Of a DNA stretch of 64,000 bases, positions 42,213 through 51,320 are shown one piece after another; position 1 is the stretch's first letter; each line of letters opens with the position of its first letter. Source of the DNA: Terriglobus roseus DSM 18391. Its GTDB lineage: Bacteria; Acidobacteriota; Terriglobia; Terriglobales; Acidobacteriaceae. The stretch is taken from the NCBI RefSeq assembly GCF_000265425.1, contig NC_018014.1, forward strand, positions 868,001 through 932,000. The letters run 5' to 3'. The position numbers and the translations under genes were made by a program. The notes under the pieces are model-generated. The model saw only the letters and a list, made by a program, of their open reading frames with translations. It did no database searches and was not told the origin of the DNA.

Positions 42213-44525
42213 TTAGAGGCCGAGCACCTGCTCGGCTGTGATGGGCAGGTTGCGCAGACGGCGACCGGTTGCGTTGTGGATGGCGTTGGCGATGGCGGCG
42301 GAGACGCCAGTGATGCCGATTTCGCCAATGCCTTTGGCGCCTAACTCGCTGCCGCGTGTGTCGTCTTCGGGTACGAAGATGACTTCGATGTCGGGTGCGT
42401 CGGCGTTGGTGGGAACGTGTGCCTCGGCAAGGTTAGCGTTGACCCAGGCGCCGAGACGGATGTCTCGGAGACTCTCTTCGAGCAGGGCGTGGCCTACTCC
42501 CCAGACCATACCGCCGAGGAGTTGCGAGCGGGCGGTTCGTGCGTTGAGGATGCGGCCTGCGGCGAAGGCTCCGGTCATGTGTGTGACGCGGACGCTGCCC
42601 GTGAACTCGTTGACGGCGACGCGTGCGAATTGTGCGCCGAAGGCCATGCGGGCGTAGTCGCTCTTGCCGAAGGTGCGGCCAGCGATGCCTTTCACTTCGA
42701 GAGATTCGCGGCCCGCGCGGGAGAGAACGGCGGTTGCGGGGTCCCTTCGGGCGGATTCGATGCGGTGGGCGAGAACGCCGCCCTGGAAGGTGATGTCCTT
42801 TAGCGCGCAAAGGTAGAGCGGGCTGGCCTTGTCGACGCGTGCGATGCGTGCGAGCCGCTCGGCGAGTTCCTGCGCTGCGACGCGGAGGGCCGAGCCGACG
42901 GAGAGGGATGTGGACGAGCCTGCGGAGAAAGCGCCGAAGGGAAGCGTGGTGTCACCGATCTCAAGGCGAATGCGATCAAGTGGCAGCGCGAGTTCGGTTG
43001 CAACGACCTGCGAGAGGGATGTGATGGCGCCCTGGCCGATCTCCTGCGTGGCGCTTTGTGCGACGACGGTGCCGTCGGCGTGCAGGATGAGGCGGGCGGT
43101 GGCGGGGAAGTGATTGGTGGGGTAGGCGGCGGTGGCCATTCCGTAACCGATTCGCTCTTCTCCTTGATGCTCTGTACTGCGGGCCTGGCGGCGGTGCCAG
43201 CCGAAGTGCTCTGCGCCTTGTGCGTAGCACTCGCGGAGGGATTTGCTGGACCACTGTTTACCGCTTTCCGGATCGACTTCCGCGTAGTTGCGGAGGCGGA
43301 GTTCGATCGGGTCGAGGCTTAACTGCTCGGCGAGTTCATCCATTGCGGTTTCGAGTACGAACTGGCCGGGGGTGACGCCGGGCGCGCGCATCCAGCCCGG
43401 GGAGTTGGTGTTGAGTCGCAGAACCTTGTGCGTCGCGTGGAAGTTGGGGACGGCGTAGAGGTGTTGCGTGACTTCGCTGGTTGGTTCGAGGAAGCTGGCG
43501 GTCTCGGAGGACTGGAGCAGGCTTTCCTGGACGAGCGCTGTCAGCTTGCCGTCGGGTGTTGCGCCCAGGCGAAGACGGATGTCTGCGCCGCCGCGATAGG
43601 GCATCTGGCTGAAGGTGTCCTGGCGGGTGAGTACGAGCTTTACAGGATGGCCGAGGAGCTTTGCGGCCATGGCGGGCAGCATGGTGTGGTTTGCGCCGCC
43701 CTTTGAACCGAAACCACCGCCGATGAGTGGTGCGATGACGCGGACGGCGCTGTCGAACTCTTTACCGACGAGTACCTGCGCAACGATGCGCGGCAGCTTG
43801 TCTTTGACGCCGAGGCCGAAGGCTTCGCCGAGAGCTACGGCGTCGCCGTAGACGAACTGCGTGGCGGAGACGACGGTGAGGCGGTTGGCGAGACCATCGT
43901 GTGCGTGCCAGTAGGCGACGGTGGCGCCGGGTTCGATGGCATTGTGGTGTGCGGGCTGAAGCTCGTAGTGCGCGTCGACCTTGATGGGAGCTGTAGCGAA
44001 TGCGGCTTCTGCATCGCCTCGTTTCACTTCGCCTTTGGAACCTGCTCCCACCTTCTTGGCTGGCTTCACCTTGTCGAGGTTGCGTTCGAAGTCGAGGAGA
44101 GCGGGCTGCGGCGAGTAGGTCGCGTTGATCAGCATTGCAGCCTCGCGTGCGATCTCTGGCGTCTGCGCGACGACGAGAGCGATGGGCTGGCCGTGATAGC
44201 GAACGTTGTCATCCTGCAGCGGGAGATAGTTCGACTGTTCGCTCATCAGGAGCGAGCGGATCTTTTTAAGCCTGGGCGCGTTCGCAGGTGTCATGACCAG
44301 GCGTACGCCGGGGAGTCTTTGGGCCGCGGCCGTGTCCAAGTGCAGAACGCGTCCGAAGGCGATGCCTGCGGGGACGACCGCGGCGTGCAGCATGGGCCTG
44401 ACGGCTTCGCCGGGATGCAGGTAGCGATCGAAGCAGTTAACGTCGCCGGTGTAGAGGCCCTGGCCGGTGATTTTGGCGTGGCCGTCGATACGGACAGGGG
44501 CGTTGTTGATGGCTGCGTCTGGCAT
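42213..44525 (-). CDS. Xanthine dehydrogenase/aldehyde oxidoreductase family, molybdopterin-binding subunit
   Basis: The 770-residue protein is the large molybdenum subunit of an XDH/PaoC-type enzyme. It begins APVRIDGHAKITGQGLYTGDV and includes the substrate-binding VGKEFDSAVRVIAPLIGGGFGSK block (part GGGFGSKGG), RAPGVTPGQFVLETAMDELAE (part MRAPGVTPGQF), QEIGQGAIT, FGAFSAGSST and GAKGIGEIGI, where the Glu is the catalytic base. The enzyme needs FAD and iron-sulfur subunits, but none lies adjacent: downstream is YihY (convergent) and upstream the divergent symporter. It is therefore an orphan subunit relying on partners elsewhere. A GTG at 44573 could extend it by 16 residues. Confidence 0.9.
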   Translation of the reverse strand: MPDAAINNAPVRIDGHAKITGQGLYTGDVNCFDRYLHPGEAVRPMLHAAVVPAGIAFGRVLHLDTAAAQRLPGVRLVMTPANAPRLKKIRSLLMSEQSNYLPLQDDNVRYHGQPIALVVAQTPEIAREAAMLINATYSPQPALLDFERNLDKVKPAKKVGAGSKGEVKRGDAEAAFATAPIKVDAHYELQPAHHNAIEPGATVAYWHAHDGLANRLTVVSATQFVYGDAVALGEAFGLGVKDKLPRIVAQVLVGKEFDSAVRVIAPLIGGGFGSKGGANHTMLPAMAAKLLGHPVKLVLTRQDTFSQMPYRGGADIRLRLGATPDGKLTALVQESLLQSSETASFLEPTSEVTQHLYAVPNFHATHKVLRLNTNSPGWMRAPGVTPGQFVLETAMDELAEQLSLDPIELRLRNYAEVDPESGKQWSSKSLRECYAQGAEHFGWHRRQARSTEHQGEERIGYGMATAAYPTNHFPATARLILHADGTVVAQSATQEIGQGAITSLSQVVATELALPLDRIRLEIGDTTLPFGAFSAGSSTSLSVGSALRVAAQELAERLARIARVDKASPLYLCALKDITFQGGVLAHRIESARRDPATAVLSRAGRESLEVKGIAGRTFGKSDYARMAFGAQFARVAVNEFTGSVRVTHMTGAFAAGRILNARTARSQLLGGMVWGVGHALLEESLRDIRLGAWVNANLAEAHVPTNADAPDIEVIFVPEDDTRGSELGAKGIGEIGITGVSAAIANAIHNATGRRLRNLPITAEQVLGL

Positions 44526-44640
44526 GGTTGTTTGGATGCGGGTCTGAGCGTGATCGTAGCGGACTTGATCCACGTTCGGCGATGCGATCTTCTGCGCCTG
44601 CGTTGGCGGGTTTTTGCGCTGCGGGTAGACTCATTGCGAC

Positions 44641-46086
44641 ATGAGTCTTTACGGGATTGTGGTTGGCATTATTGTTGTGACGCTGCTGGCGGTGTCGCTG
44701 TCGCGGCTGCGTGCGACGAAGACCAAGGCCGATTACCTGGTGGCCGGGCGGACGCTGCCGGCTGCTGTGCTGGTGTTCACGCTGCTGTCGAGCTGGGTCG
44801 GTTCGGGGTCGCTGCTCGGCGGTGCAGAGAATGCGTACAAGCATGGCTTCGCTGCGTTGTGGCAGGGTGGCGGTGGTTGGGCAGGGCTGCTGCTGATCTA
44901 CTTCATTGCGCCGCGTGCGCGGAAGTTTGCGCAGTTTACGATTCCGGATCTGCTGGAGGCTCGTTACAACCAGACGGCGCGTGTGCTGGGTGTGATTGCG
45001 GTGTTGTTTGCGTATACGGCGATCACGAGTTATCAGCTGATTGGTGGCGGCGACATTCTGCACCTAATCTTTCCGGACAGCATTTCTAACATTGGCGGGC
45101 GATATCTTATCGCTGGATTTGTCATTGTGTTTACGGCCATTGCGGGGATGGGGTCAGTCGCTTATATGGATGTGGTGATCGGCTCGCTGGCTACGGTGAC
45201 GATGCTGGTTGCGCTGCCGATCCTGATCCACGTGGCGGGCGGTTGGAGTGCGGTGCATGCGGCGTTGCCGGCTACGCACTTTCAGACGTTCGGCGATATC
45301 AGCGGTGTGCAGGCGGCGGAGCTGTTTCTACCAACGTGCCTGCTGATGCTGGGAAACCAGTCGATGTATCAGAAGTTTTTCAGTGCGAAGAGTCAGCGTG
45401 ATGCGAGCCGTGCCGTGGTGGGATGGATCATCGGCACGGTGATTCTGGAGACGGTGATCGCCGCGCTTGCGGTGACTGGATCGGCGCTGTTCCCGACGGG
45501 TGAGGTGAGTCAGCATCCGCGCGAGATCCTGGCGTTCAGCGCGATGCATGGATTGCAGGGCAGCGGTGCGCTGCAGTTGCTGGGTGCGCTGATGATGGGC
45601 GCGATCTTCGCAAAGATCATATCGACGGCGAATAACTATCTCTTCAGCCCTGCGACGAACCTGGTGAATGATGTGTTCGTTCGATACATTGCGCCGACTG
45701 CCGGTGACCGAGTAGTGCTGCTGGTGTCGCGCGGCATGGTGGTGCTGCTGGGGCTTTGGTCGCTGTGGCAGTCGCTGGGTACGGAGAGTGTGCTGGCGAT
45801 GAGCCTGTATGCGTACACGATCTATGCCGCGGCGCTGACGCCGGTGATCCTATCGGCGTTCTTCTGGAAGCGGGCGACGGCTGCGGGTGCGGTAGCTTCG
45901 ATTGCGATTGGGACGGTGGTGACGATCGGATGGGACTCGCAGTTTGTGAAGCATACGCTGCCGCCGATGCTGGCGCAGCGCGATGCGATTCTGCCGGCGC
46001 TGCTGATGTCTGTGCTGGCGCTGGTGGTGATCAGTCTGCTGACGCCGCCGCCGTCTGCGGCACAGTTGAAACCGTTCGAGGGCTGA
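44641..46086 (+). CDS. Sodium:solute symporter family protein
   Basis: The 481-residue protein has about 13 membrane helices and SSS-family features: YLVAGRTLPAAVLVFTLLSSWVGSGSLLGGAENAYKHG (key part SSWVGSGSLLGGAENAY), FTIPDLLEARY, FLPTCLLMLGNQSMYQKFFSAKSQRDA (key part GNQSMYQKFFSAKS) and SAFFWKRAT. Na+-binding residues on helices 1 and 8 appear kept. Substrate is not deducible; relatives carry sugars, proline, pantothenate or carboxylates. It begins directly at an ATG opposite the molybdenum subunit gene, suggesting a shared promoter region. Confidence 0.9.
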   Translation: MSLYGIVVGIIVVTLLAVSLSRLRATKTKADYLVAGRTLPAAVLVFTLLSSWVGSGSLLGGAENAYKHGFAALWQGGGGWAGLLLIYFIAPRARKFAQFTIPDLLEARYNQTARVLGVIAVLFAYTAITSYQLIGGGDILHLIFPDSISNIGGRYLIAGFVIVFTAIAGMGSVAYMDVVIGSLATVTMLVALPILIHVAGGWSAVHAALPATHFQTFGDISGVQAAELFLPTCLLMLGNQSMYQKFFSAKSQRDASRAVVGWIIGTVILETVIAALAVTGSALFPTGEVSQHPREILAFSAMHGLQGSGALQLLGALMMGAIFAKIISTANNYLFSPATNLVNDVFVRYIAPTAGDRVVLLVSRGMVVLLGLWSLWQSLGTESVLAMSLYAYTIYAAALTPVILSAFFWKRATAAGAVASIAIGTVVTIGWDSQFVKHTLPPMLAQRDAILPALLMSVLALVVISLLTPPPSAAQLKPFEG

Positions 46087-46137
46087 CCGTGAAGCATCTG
46101 CTGCGTGTGCCGATGAGGGACACGAGGGCGGTGCTCG

Positions 46138-46911
46138 ATGGTGAGAGAGCGGCGGCGAAGTGGTGCGGTGTGCGCGGGCATTTGCGCGGTGTGGTTGGGC
46201 GCGGTGGTCACGGAGGCGCAGTTGAGTGTCAATGATGCTCTTCGAGCGCATGGGGTGCGGCCTGCGGCCGTCGCCGATGATGCAGCTTTGCCTGTGACGA
46301 TCGGTGAGGCACTGGAGACAATGTTTGCGGCGGCAGACATTGTGTTTGCGGGCGAGATTGTTGCGGTGCAGCGCGGTGAGGAAGTTGTTGCTGTGCGGTT
46401 TGCCGTGGACGACGGTGTGCGCGGTGCGACCACAGGCAGCATTTACACGTTGCGCGAGTGGAGCGGCCTTTGGCGTGACAACGCATCACGCTACGTTGTC
46501 GGTCAGCACCTGCTGATGTTGCTGCATGCGCCGTCTGTCGCGGCCTATGCAACGCCGGTGGCGGACGGAGCGATTTCGTTAAAGGGTGATGCGGCGACAG
46601 GCTCGGCGGATCTGCGTTGGATTGCGGTGCATGTTGCTGTGACGGATGCGGCTCGTCTGCGACCGGCGGCTGCGTTGCGTGCGTCGGGTGGATCGATTGC
46701 TGTTGCCGATGCTCGGATGCGGCTGGAGGCTATGCCGTCTGTGATGGCGGCGAGCGCTGCTGCGGCGCGATCGTTGCTGCAGGGCGAGACGGAGACCTCG
46801 GAGGCTTCCGAGGCTGCTGTTGTGCAAGATGATGCGAACGCTCGTGTGGATCGAGCGGTGGTGATGGATATGCTGCATGCCTGGCAGCAGCGTGCGGAGC
46901 GTGCGCATTGA
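46138..46911 (+). CDS. Exported protein with a possible NTR/TIMP-like domain
   Basis: I do not recognise an established family. The 257-residue protein has a signal peptide ending VVTEAQ. Its central part runs ADIVFAGEIVAVQRGEE, then VVAVRFAVDDGVRGATTGSIYTLREWSGLW and YVVGQHLLMLLHAP. This succession (a VF.G.V strand, a F.V...V.G strand pair, a Y.VGQ.LL strand) resembles OB-fold NTR domains of TIMP-like proteins, but the characteristic N-terminal Cys is absent, so the link is only suggestive. The C-terminal 90 residues are Ala-rich. The stop overlaps the TTG start of the next gene, the pseudo-matrixin, so the two are probably made together. Confidence 0.6.
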   Translation: MVRERRRSGAVCAGICAVWLGAVVTEAQLSVNDALRAHGVRPAAVADDAALPVTIGEALETMFAAADIVFAGEIVAVQRGEEVVAVRFAVDDGVRGATTGSIYTLREWSGLWRDNASRYVVGQHLLMLLHAPSVAAYATPVADGAISLKGDAATGSADLRWIAVHVAVTDAARLRPAAALRASGGSIAVADARMRLEAMPSVMAASAAAARSLLQGETETSEASEAAVVQDDANARVDRAVVMDMLHAWQQRAERAH

Positions 46912-49772
46912 ATCGCGCGGGCTGGTGGAGTGCTTTCGTTGCAGGGCTGCTGATGCTGTGCGGCGGGGGATATGCTGCGACACCGCGATTCGTGGCAAGT
47001 ACGCAGTGGACGAATGCCGGCAAGGCGATGGGCTGGTATCGCAGCGACGTGCAGTACTTCGTGGATGCGGGGCCGCTGAGTGCGTCGGTCGATCACGCGA
47101 CGGCAGTGGCGATGGTGGATGCCGCAGCGCGGGTGTGGAATGTGAGCGGCGTTCCGTTCACGCTGACGAACGGCGGCGGTCTTGCCGAAGATGTGAGTGG
47201 CGACAACGTCTACCTGGGATCGAATGGGCCGGTGTGGCCTGCGGATGCGGCGAAGACGAACTACGGTGCGAAGCAGATTGCGGTGGTGTTCGATGCGGAC
47301 GGCGCGATCACGGATATGTTGTTGGGCTCTGGTGCGAGTGGTCCCACGAGTTGCCGCACGAATGGCGTGACGGAGAGTACGGACTTATTTATTCAGCCGG
47401 GAAAGATTGCGCATGCGCTGATCGTGATCAATGGCCGATGCAGTGGGACGACGCCGGAGAAGCAGTTGCAACTGCAGTACCAGTTGATGCGGGTGTTCGG
47501 TCGAGTGGCGGGTGTGGGCTGGTCGCAGCTAAATGACAATGTTTTTACCGGCACGTCTGCACCGACGTATCAACAGCAGTTGCACTGGCCGATCATGCAT
47601 CCCATCGATGTTCTATGCGGGCTTTATACGTATCAGTGTCTGCCGCAGCCGTTCACGCTGCGCGATGATGACGTGGCCGGTTTGCGACTGTTGTATGCAG
47701 ACCTGACGCGATCGGATACGGCGTGGCTGCAGCCTTCGGGCACATTGAGCTTCCCGAATGGGCAGGGGATGGCGGGCGTGAATGTGACGGTGGAACGGAA
47801 CTATCGCTGGGGCGGTTACGGGACGGAGCCGTTTCAGGATGCGAGTGCGGTGTCGGGCATGCTAGCGGCGGGCGACCGTGGCAATCCGGTCACGGGAAGC
47901 TCTGGGGATACTGCGGGAGTTAATGGGTCCACGGTGGCGAATGCGGGCTATTTCGTCTTTGGCGGCATTCCTCCGCTCGCGCAATTTCCGAATACATCGC
48001 TCTATTACTCGACGGAGCCGATCAATCCTCTGTATGTCGGTAATTACGCAGTGGGACCTTACCGTGTGACTGCGCCTGCACCTTCCGGGACGCCGCTCAA
48101 TGCGCTGGCATACAGCCTGACGCCGGGGTATGTGGGCAACTTCGGCCTGGTGATGGCCGACGCTACGCGCGACTGCATTACTGGTGCGGATGGCACGGAG
48201 TCGCAGCCGGTGCAGGTGCAATCCGATGGCGTCTGGAGCGGACGGTTGTGCGGTGTGGGGCACTCATCGTGGGCGACGTTCGCGGTGCGTGCGGGCCGGT
48301 CTGCGACGGTGGAGGTCACTGCGACGGATGAGACCGGTGCGGCGACGGCGAGCAAGGCGATGCCGCTCATTGGAGTGTGGCATGGTTCGGACGCGACTGG
48401 AGCGGTTCCTGGGCTGGCGAGGGCGGCGGTAGCGTTTAACGGTTTACGGACGGGGATGACGCAACTGCGAGCGTCTTTTGCGTCGAGTGAACGCGTGCGC
48501 GTGGGCGTGACGGATGCTCGCGGAGAAGGCCGTCCAGACTTCACGTATCGTGCGCGGTTGTTGTATGCGGATACGGTGTCGCCGGATCGGCTGACTGCGG
48601 CCGGCGGTGCGATTCACATTGCGGGCATGGGCTTTCAGCAGGGCAATACGGTGATGGTTGGCGGCGTCGCGGCGCAGGTGACGAGTGTGTCGTTGACGGC
48701 GATTGATGCGATTGCGCCGGCTGCCGCGCGACTGGGTTCGACGGGCGCGATGGATGTTGTTGTGACGGATCTGCAGACGGGTGGGAGCTCGACGATCACA
48801 GGGGGCGTGACGTATGACGGAGCGGTGACGGATGTGCTGTCACTGCGGGTGGCGCCGCCGTCGGTTGTCACGGTAGGCGCGAGTGCTCCGTTGACATTGC
48901 TGCTAACGGATGGGAGTGGTGGGGCTGTTCGGAATGCCGCGATTCGGCTGACTGCGGCCGGTGGTGGTGTGGTTCTCTCTGCCTGCCGTCTGGCTGCATG
49001 CACGCTGGTGACGGATGCGAGTGGCGTCGTCACGACGCAGGTGACGGCGCAGACTGCGGGAGCTGTGACGATGGTGGCGAGGTCGACTGGCGGATCGACC
49101 TTGACGACTAGCTTTTCGGCTACGCAGGTGACGCGGGCTGTCACGGTTTTGCGGCCCACCGCGTATGTTGCGGCGGGCGTTGGCGCGAGCTTCCGGCCGG
49201 CGGTGGTGGTTACGGCCGATGGCGCGGTGCAGGCAGGCGAGGCCGTGGTTTGGAGTTCGTCTTCGACTCGCGCTGCTTTGCTGGCGGCGAATACTGTCAC
49301 GGGTGCGGATGGCGTTTCAGTGGTGGCGACGGCGGGATCGCTGCGCGACTCTGAGGCTGCGACTGTGCAGGCATGTGCCTGGGCTAGTGTGTGTGCTGTG
49401 CAGAATCTGATTGCGGTGCCTGCGGCGGATCTTCGTTTTGCGGTGGTGAGTGGCGATGGTCAGAGCCTGACGGCGGCAGGGACGCTGGCGGCGGTGTCGT
49501 TGCGCGTGGTGGACACTGCGGGGCATGCGGTGGCGGGCGCGGCGGTAACGGTGTACCAAGCCGTCAGCGGGTGGCAGCCGGCTTGTGCGCCTGGTGGTCG
49601 TTGCCCTACGGCTCCGGTGTATGGCAAGGGCAGCACCAAGGTGATGAGTGATGACGATGGATTGATCACGGTGACTCCGTTGGAGTATGCGAATACCTCT
49701 GCTGTTACAAAGATTACGGCGGCCGTTGGGACGCAGGGATCGGTTACCGTGACACTGCAGAAGACACCTTAG
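46908..49772 (+). CDS. Large exported matrixin-like protein with degenerate zinc site and Ig-like domains
   Basis: The 954-residue protein has a signal peptide (1-23). An N-terminal matrixin-like region (about 24-270) contains QYFVDAGPLSASVDHATAV and VYLGSNGPVW. Where zinc peptidases show HExxHxxGxxH, the chain reads RVFGRVAGVGWS (195-206); Gly202 and Ser206 remain, but the His and Glu positions are Arg195, Val196, Arg199 and Trp205. It is thus probably not a protease. Later regions include an IPT/TIG-like module (about 560-640; GMGFQQGNTVMVGGV) and two to three Big_1-like Ig modules (about 655-950; e.g. LLLTDGSGGAVRNAAIRLTA). It probably lies on or outside the cell surface. TTG 46908 overlaps the previous stop. 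Confidence 0.8.
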   Translation: MNRAGWWSAFVAGLLMLCGGGYAATPRFVASTQWTNAGKAMGWYRSDVQYFVDAGPLSASVDHATAVAMVDAAARVWNVSGVPFTLTNGGGLAEDVSGDNVYLGSNGPVWPADAAKTNYGAKQIAVVFDADGAITDMLLGSGASGPTSCRTNGVTESTDLFIQPGKIAHALIVINGRCSGTTPEKQLQLQYQLMRVFGRVAGVGWSQLNDNVFTGTSAPTYQQQLHWPIMHPIDVLCGLYTYQCLPQPFTLRDDDVAGLRLLYADLTRSDTAWLQPSGTLSFPNGQGMAGVNVTVERNYRWGGYGTEPFQDASAVSGMLAAGDRGNPVTGSSGDTAGVNGSTVANAGYFVFGGIPPLAQFPNTSLYYSTEPINPLYVGNYAVGPYRVTAPAPSGTPLNALAYSLTPGYVGNFGLVMADATRDCITGADGTESQPVQVQSDGVWSGRLCGVGHSSWATFAVRAGRSATVEVTATDETGAATASKAMPLIGVWHGSDATGAVPGLARAAVAFNGLRTGMTQLRASFASSERVRVGVTDARGEGRPDFTYRARLLYADTVSPDRLTAAGGAIHIAGMGFQQGNTVMVGGVAAQVTSVSLTAIDAIAPAAARLGSTGAMDVVVTDLQTGGSSTITGGVTYDGAVTDVLSLRVAPPSVVTVGASAPLTLLLTDGSGGAVRNAAIRLTAAGGGVVLSACRLAACTLVTDASGVVTTQVTAQTAGAVTMVARSTGGSTLTTSFSATQVTRAVTVLRPTAYVAAGVGASFRPAVVVTADGAVQAGEAVVWSSSSTRAALLAANTVTGADGVSVVATAGSLRDSEAATVQACAWASVCAVQNLIAVPAADLRFAVVSGDGQSLTAAGTLAAVSLRVVDTAGHAVAGAAVTVYQAVSGWQPACAPGGRCPTAPVYGKGSTKVMSDDDGLITVTPLEYANTSAVTKITAAVGTQGSVTVTLQKTP

Positions 49773-49865
49773 AAGCTTGGCTAGAGGAGACGGTCGAAAA
49801 GAGTTGCGCGACGGTGGCGGCTCGGTACGCATCGAACGAGGGAGAACAGAGAGACAGGAGTTCGG

Positions 49866-51218
49866 ATGACGAACGGCGTGACAGGTGGGATCCGCAAGCG
49901 GGTGTTGATTGTCGGCGGTGGTTTCGCCGGGTTGAAGGCAGCGGAGGCGCTTGCCGATGCCGAAGTGAACGTGACACTGGTGGATCGTCGAAATCACCAT
50001 ACGTTCCAGCCATTGCTGTATCAGGTAGCACTGGCGGTGCTTTCGCCCGCGGACATTGCGCAGCCCATCCGGGCTATGTTGCGGTCGCCGAATACGCAGG
50101 TGCTGATGGACGAGGTCACGGGCTTCGATACTGCGGCGCGACGTGCCACGTTGAAGAGCGGCACCGTGCTGGAGTATGACTACCTGATTCTGGCGACCGG
50201 ATCGACGCACTCGTATTTTGGCAAAGATGAGTGGGAGCACCTGGCACCTGGGCTGAAGACGATTGAGGATGCGGTTGAGATCCGCCGACGGGTGTTGCTA
50301 GCGTTCGAGCTGGCCGAAGGGCAGATGCAGGAGACGGGACGGCATCCTGCGCTGAACTTTGTCGTGATTGGTGGCGGGCCCACGGGTGTTGAGCTTGCGG
50401 GAGCTATCTCTGACATTGCGAAACTTTATATTCGCCGTGACTTTAAACACATCGATCCTGCAACAGCGAGAGTGTTGATCGTGGAGGGTTCGCCGACGAT
50501 TCTGGGCGCATATCCCGAAGACTTGCAGCAGAGCGCTCTGAAGCAGTTAGCGGAGCTGGATGTACAGGTCCGGACAAATACGCGAGTCACCGACGTGCAG
50601 CCTGGCTATGTCGTTGTGGATGGCCATGAGCGCATTGACTCCGTGGTGACGCTTTGGGCTGCGGGTGTACAGGCTTCTCCACTGGGCAAGCTGCTGGGTG
50701 TCGAGGTGGATAAGCGTGGCGCTGTCCTTGTGGATGAGCAGTTACATCCTGTGGGGCATCCGGAGATCTTTGTGTGCGGGGATCTGGCGCATGCGATGAG
50801 TGAGGGCAAGCCTGTCCCGGGTGTGGCACAGCCAGCCATGCAGATGGGAGACTATGCCGGGAAGACGATCGCCCTGGAGGTGAAGGGCGAGAAGATGAAG
50901 AAGCCTTTCCACTATCACGACAAGGGTGACATGGCGACGATTGGTCGCAGTGCCGCAGTCGCCAATGTGAAATGGCCTTTCAAAGGACACCTGAGCGGGT
51001 TTCCTGCGTGGATCTCCTGGTTGGTGGTGCACATCTTCTTCCTGATCGGCTTCCGCAACCGGTTGAGCGTGTTTCGTAACTGGGCATGGACTTACCTGTT
51101 TTTCACGGATGGTTCACGGTTGATCACGGGCGACATGCAGCTGCCGGGCTGGGATGTGGAAGATAACCCCCAAGGGGCGCTGACGACCAAACCCATTGAG
51201 GCTGTTTCGCAGCCTTAG
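49866..51218 (+). CDS. ndh: Type II NADH:quinone oxidoreductase
   Basis: The 450-residue flavoprotein has the FAD motif LIVGGGFAGLKAAEAL, HHTFQPLLYQVALA (the typical NDH-2 block), the NADH motif VIGGGPTGVELAGAI and FVCGDLAHA. The C-terminal part from HLSGFPAWISWLVVHIFFLIGFRNRLSVF (as PAWISWLVVHIFFLIGFRNR) is the amphipathic membrane-anchoring region. It oxidises NADH and reduces menaquinone at the inner face without pumping protons. GAGACAGGAG lies before the ATG. It is a single-gene unit. Confidence 0.93.
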   Translation: MTNGVTGGIRKRVLIVGGGFAGLKAAEALADAEVNVTLVDRRNHHTFQPLLYQVALAVLSPADIAQPIRAMLRSPNTQVLMDEVTGFDTAARRATLKSGTVLEYDYLILATGSTHSYFGKDEWEHLAPGLKTIEDAVEIRRRVLLAFELAEGQMQETGRHPALNFVVIGGGPTGVELAGAISDIAKLYIRRDFKHIDPATARVLIVEGSPTILGAYPEDLQQSALKQLAELDVQVRTNTRVTDVQPGYVVVDGHERIDSVVTLWAAGVQASPLGKLLGVEVDKRGAVLVDEQLHPVGHPEIFVCGDLAHAMSEGKPVPGVAQPAMQMGDYAGKTIALEVKGEKMKKPFHYHDKGDMATIGRSAAVANVKWPFKGHLSGFPAWISWLVVHIFFLIGFRNRLSVFRNWAWTYLFFTDGSRLITGDMQLPGWDVEDNPQGALTTKPIEAVSQP

Positions 51219-51320
51219 AGGTTCGTCGTCGCACTCCAATGATGCCCACGCTGCTTCACGCCGCGTGGGCATCTTCGTCTGTGTCCGTCGCCGTCCGATG
51301 AGTTTCAGAGGATAGAAGAG

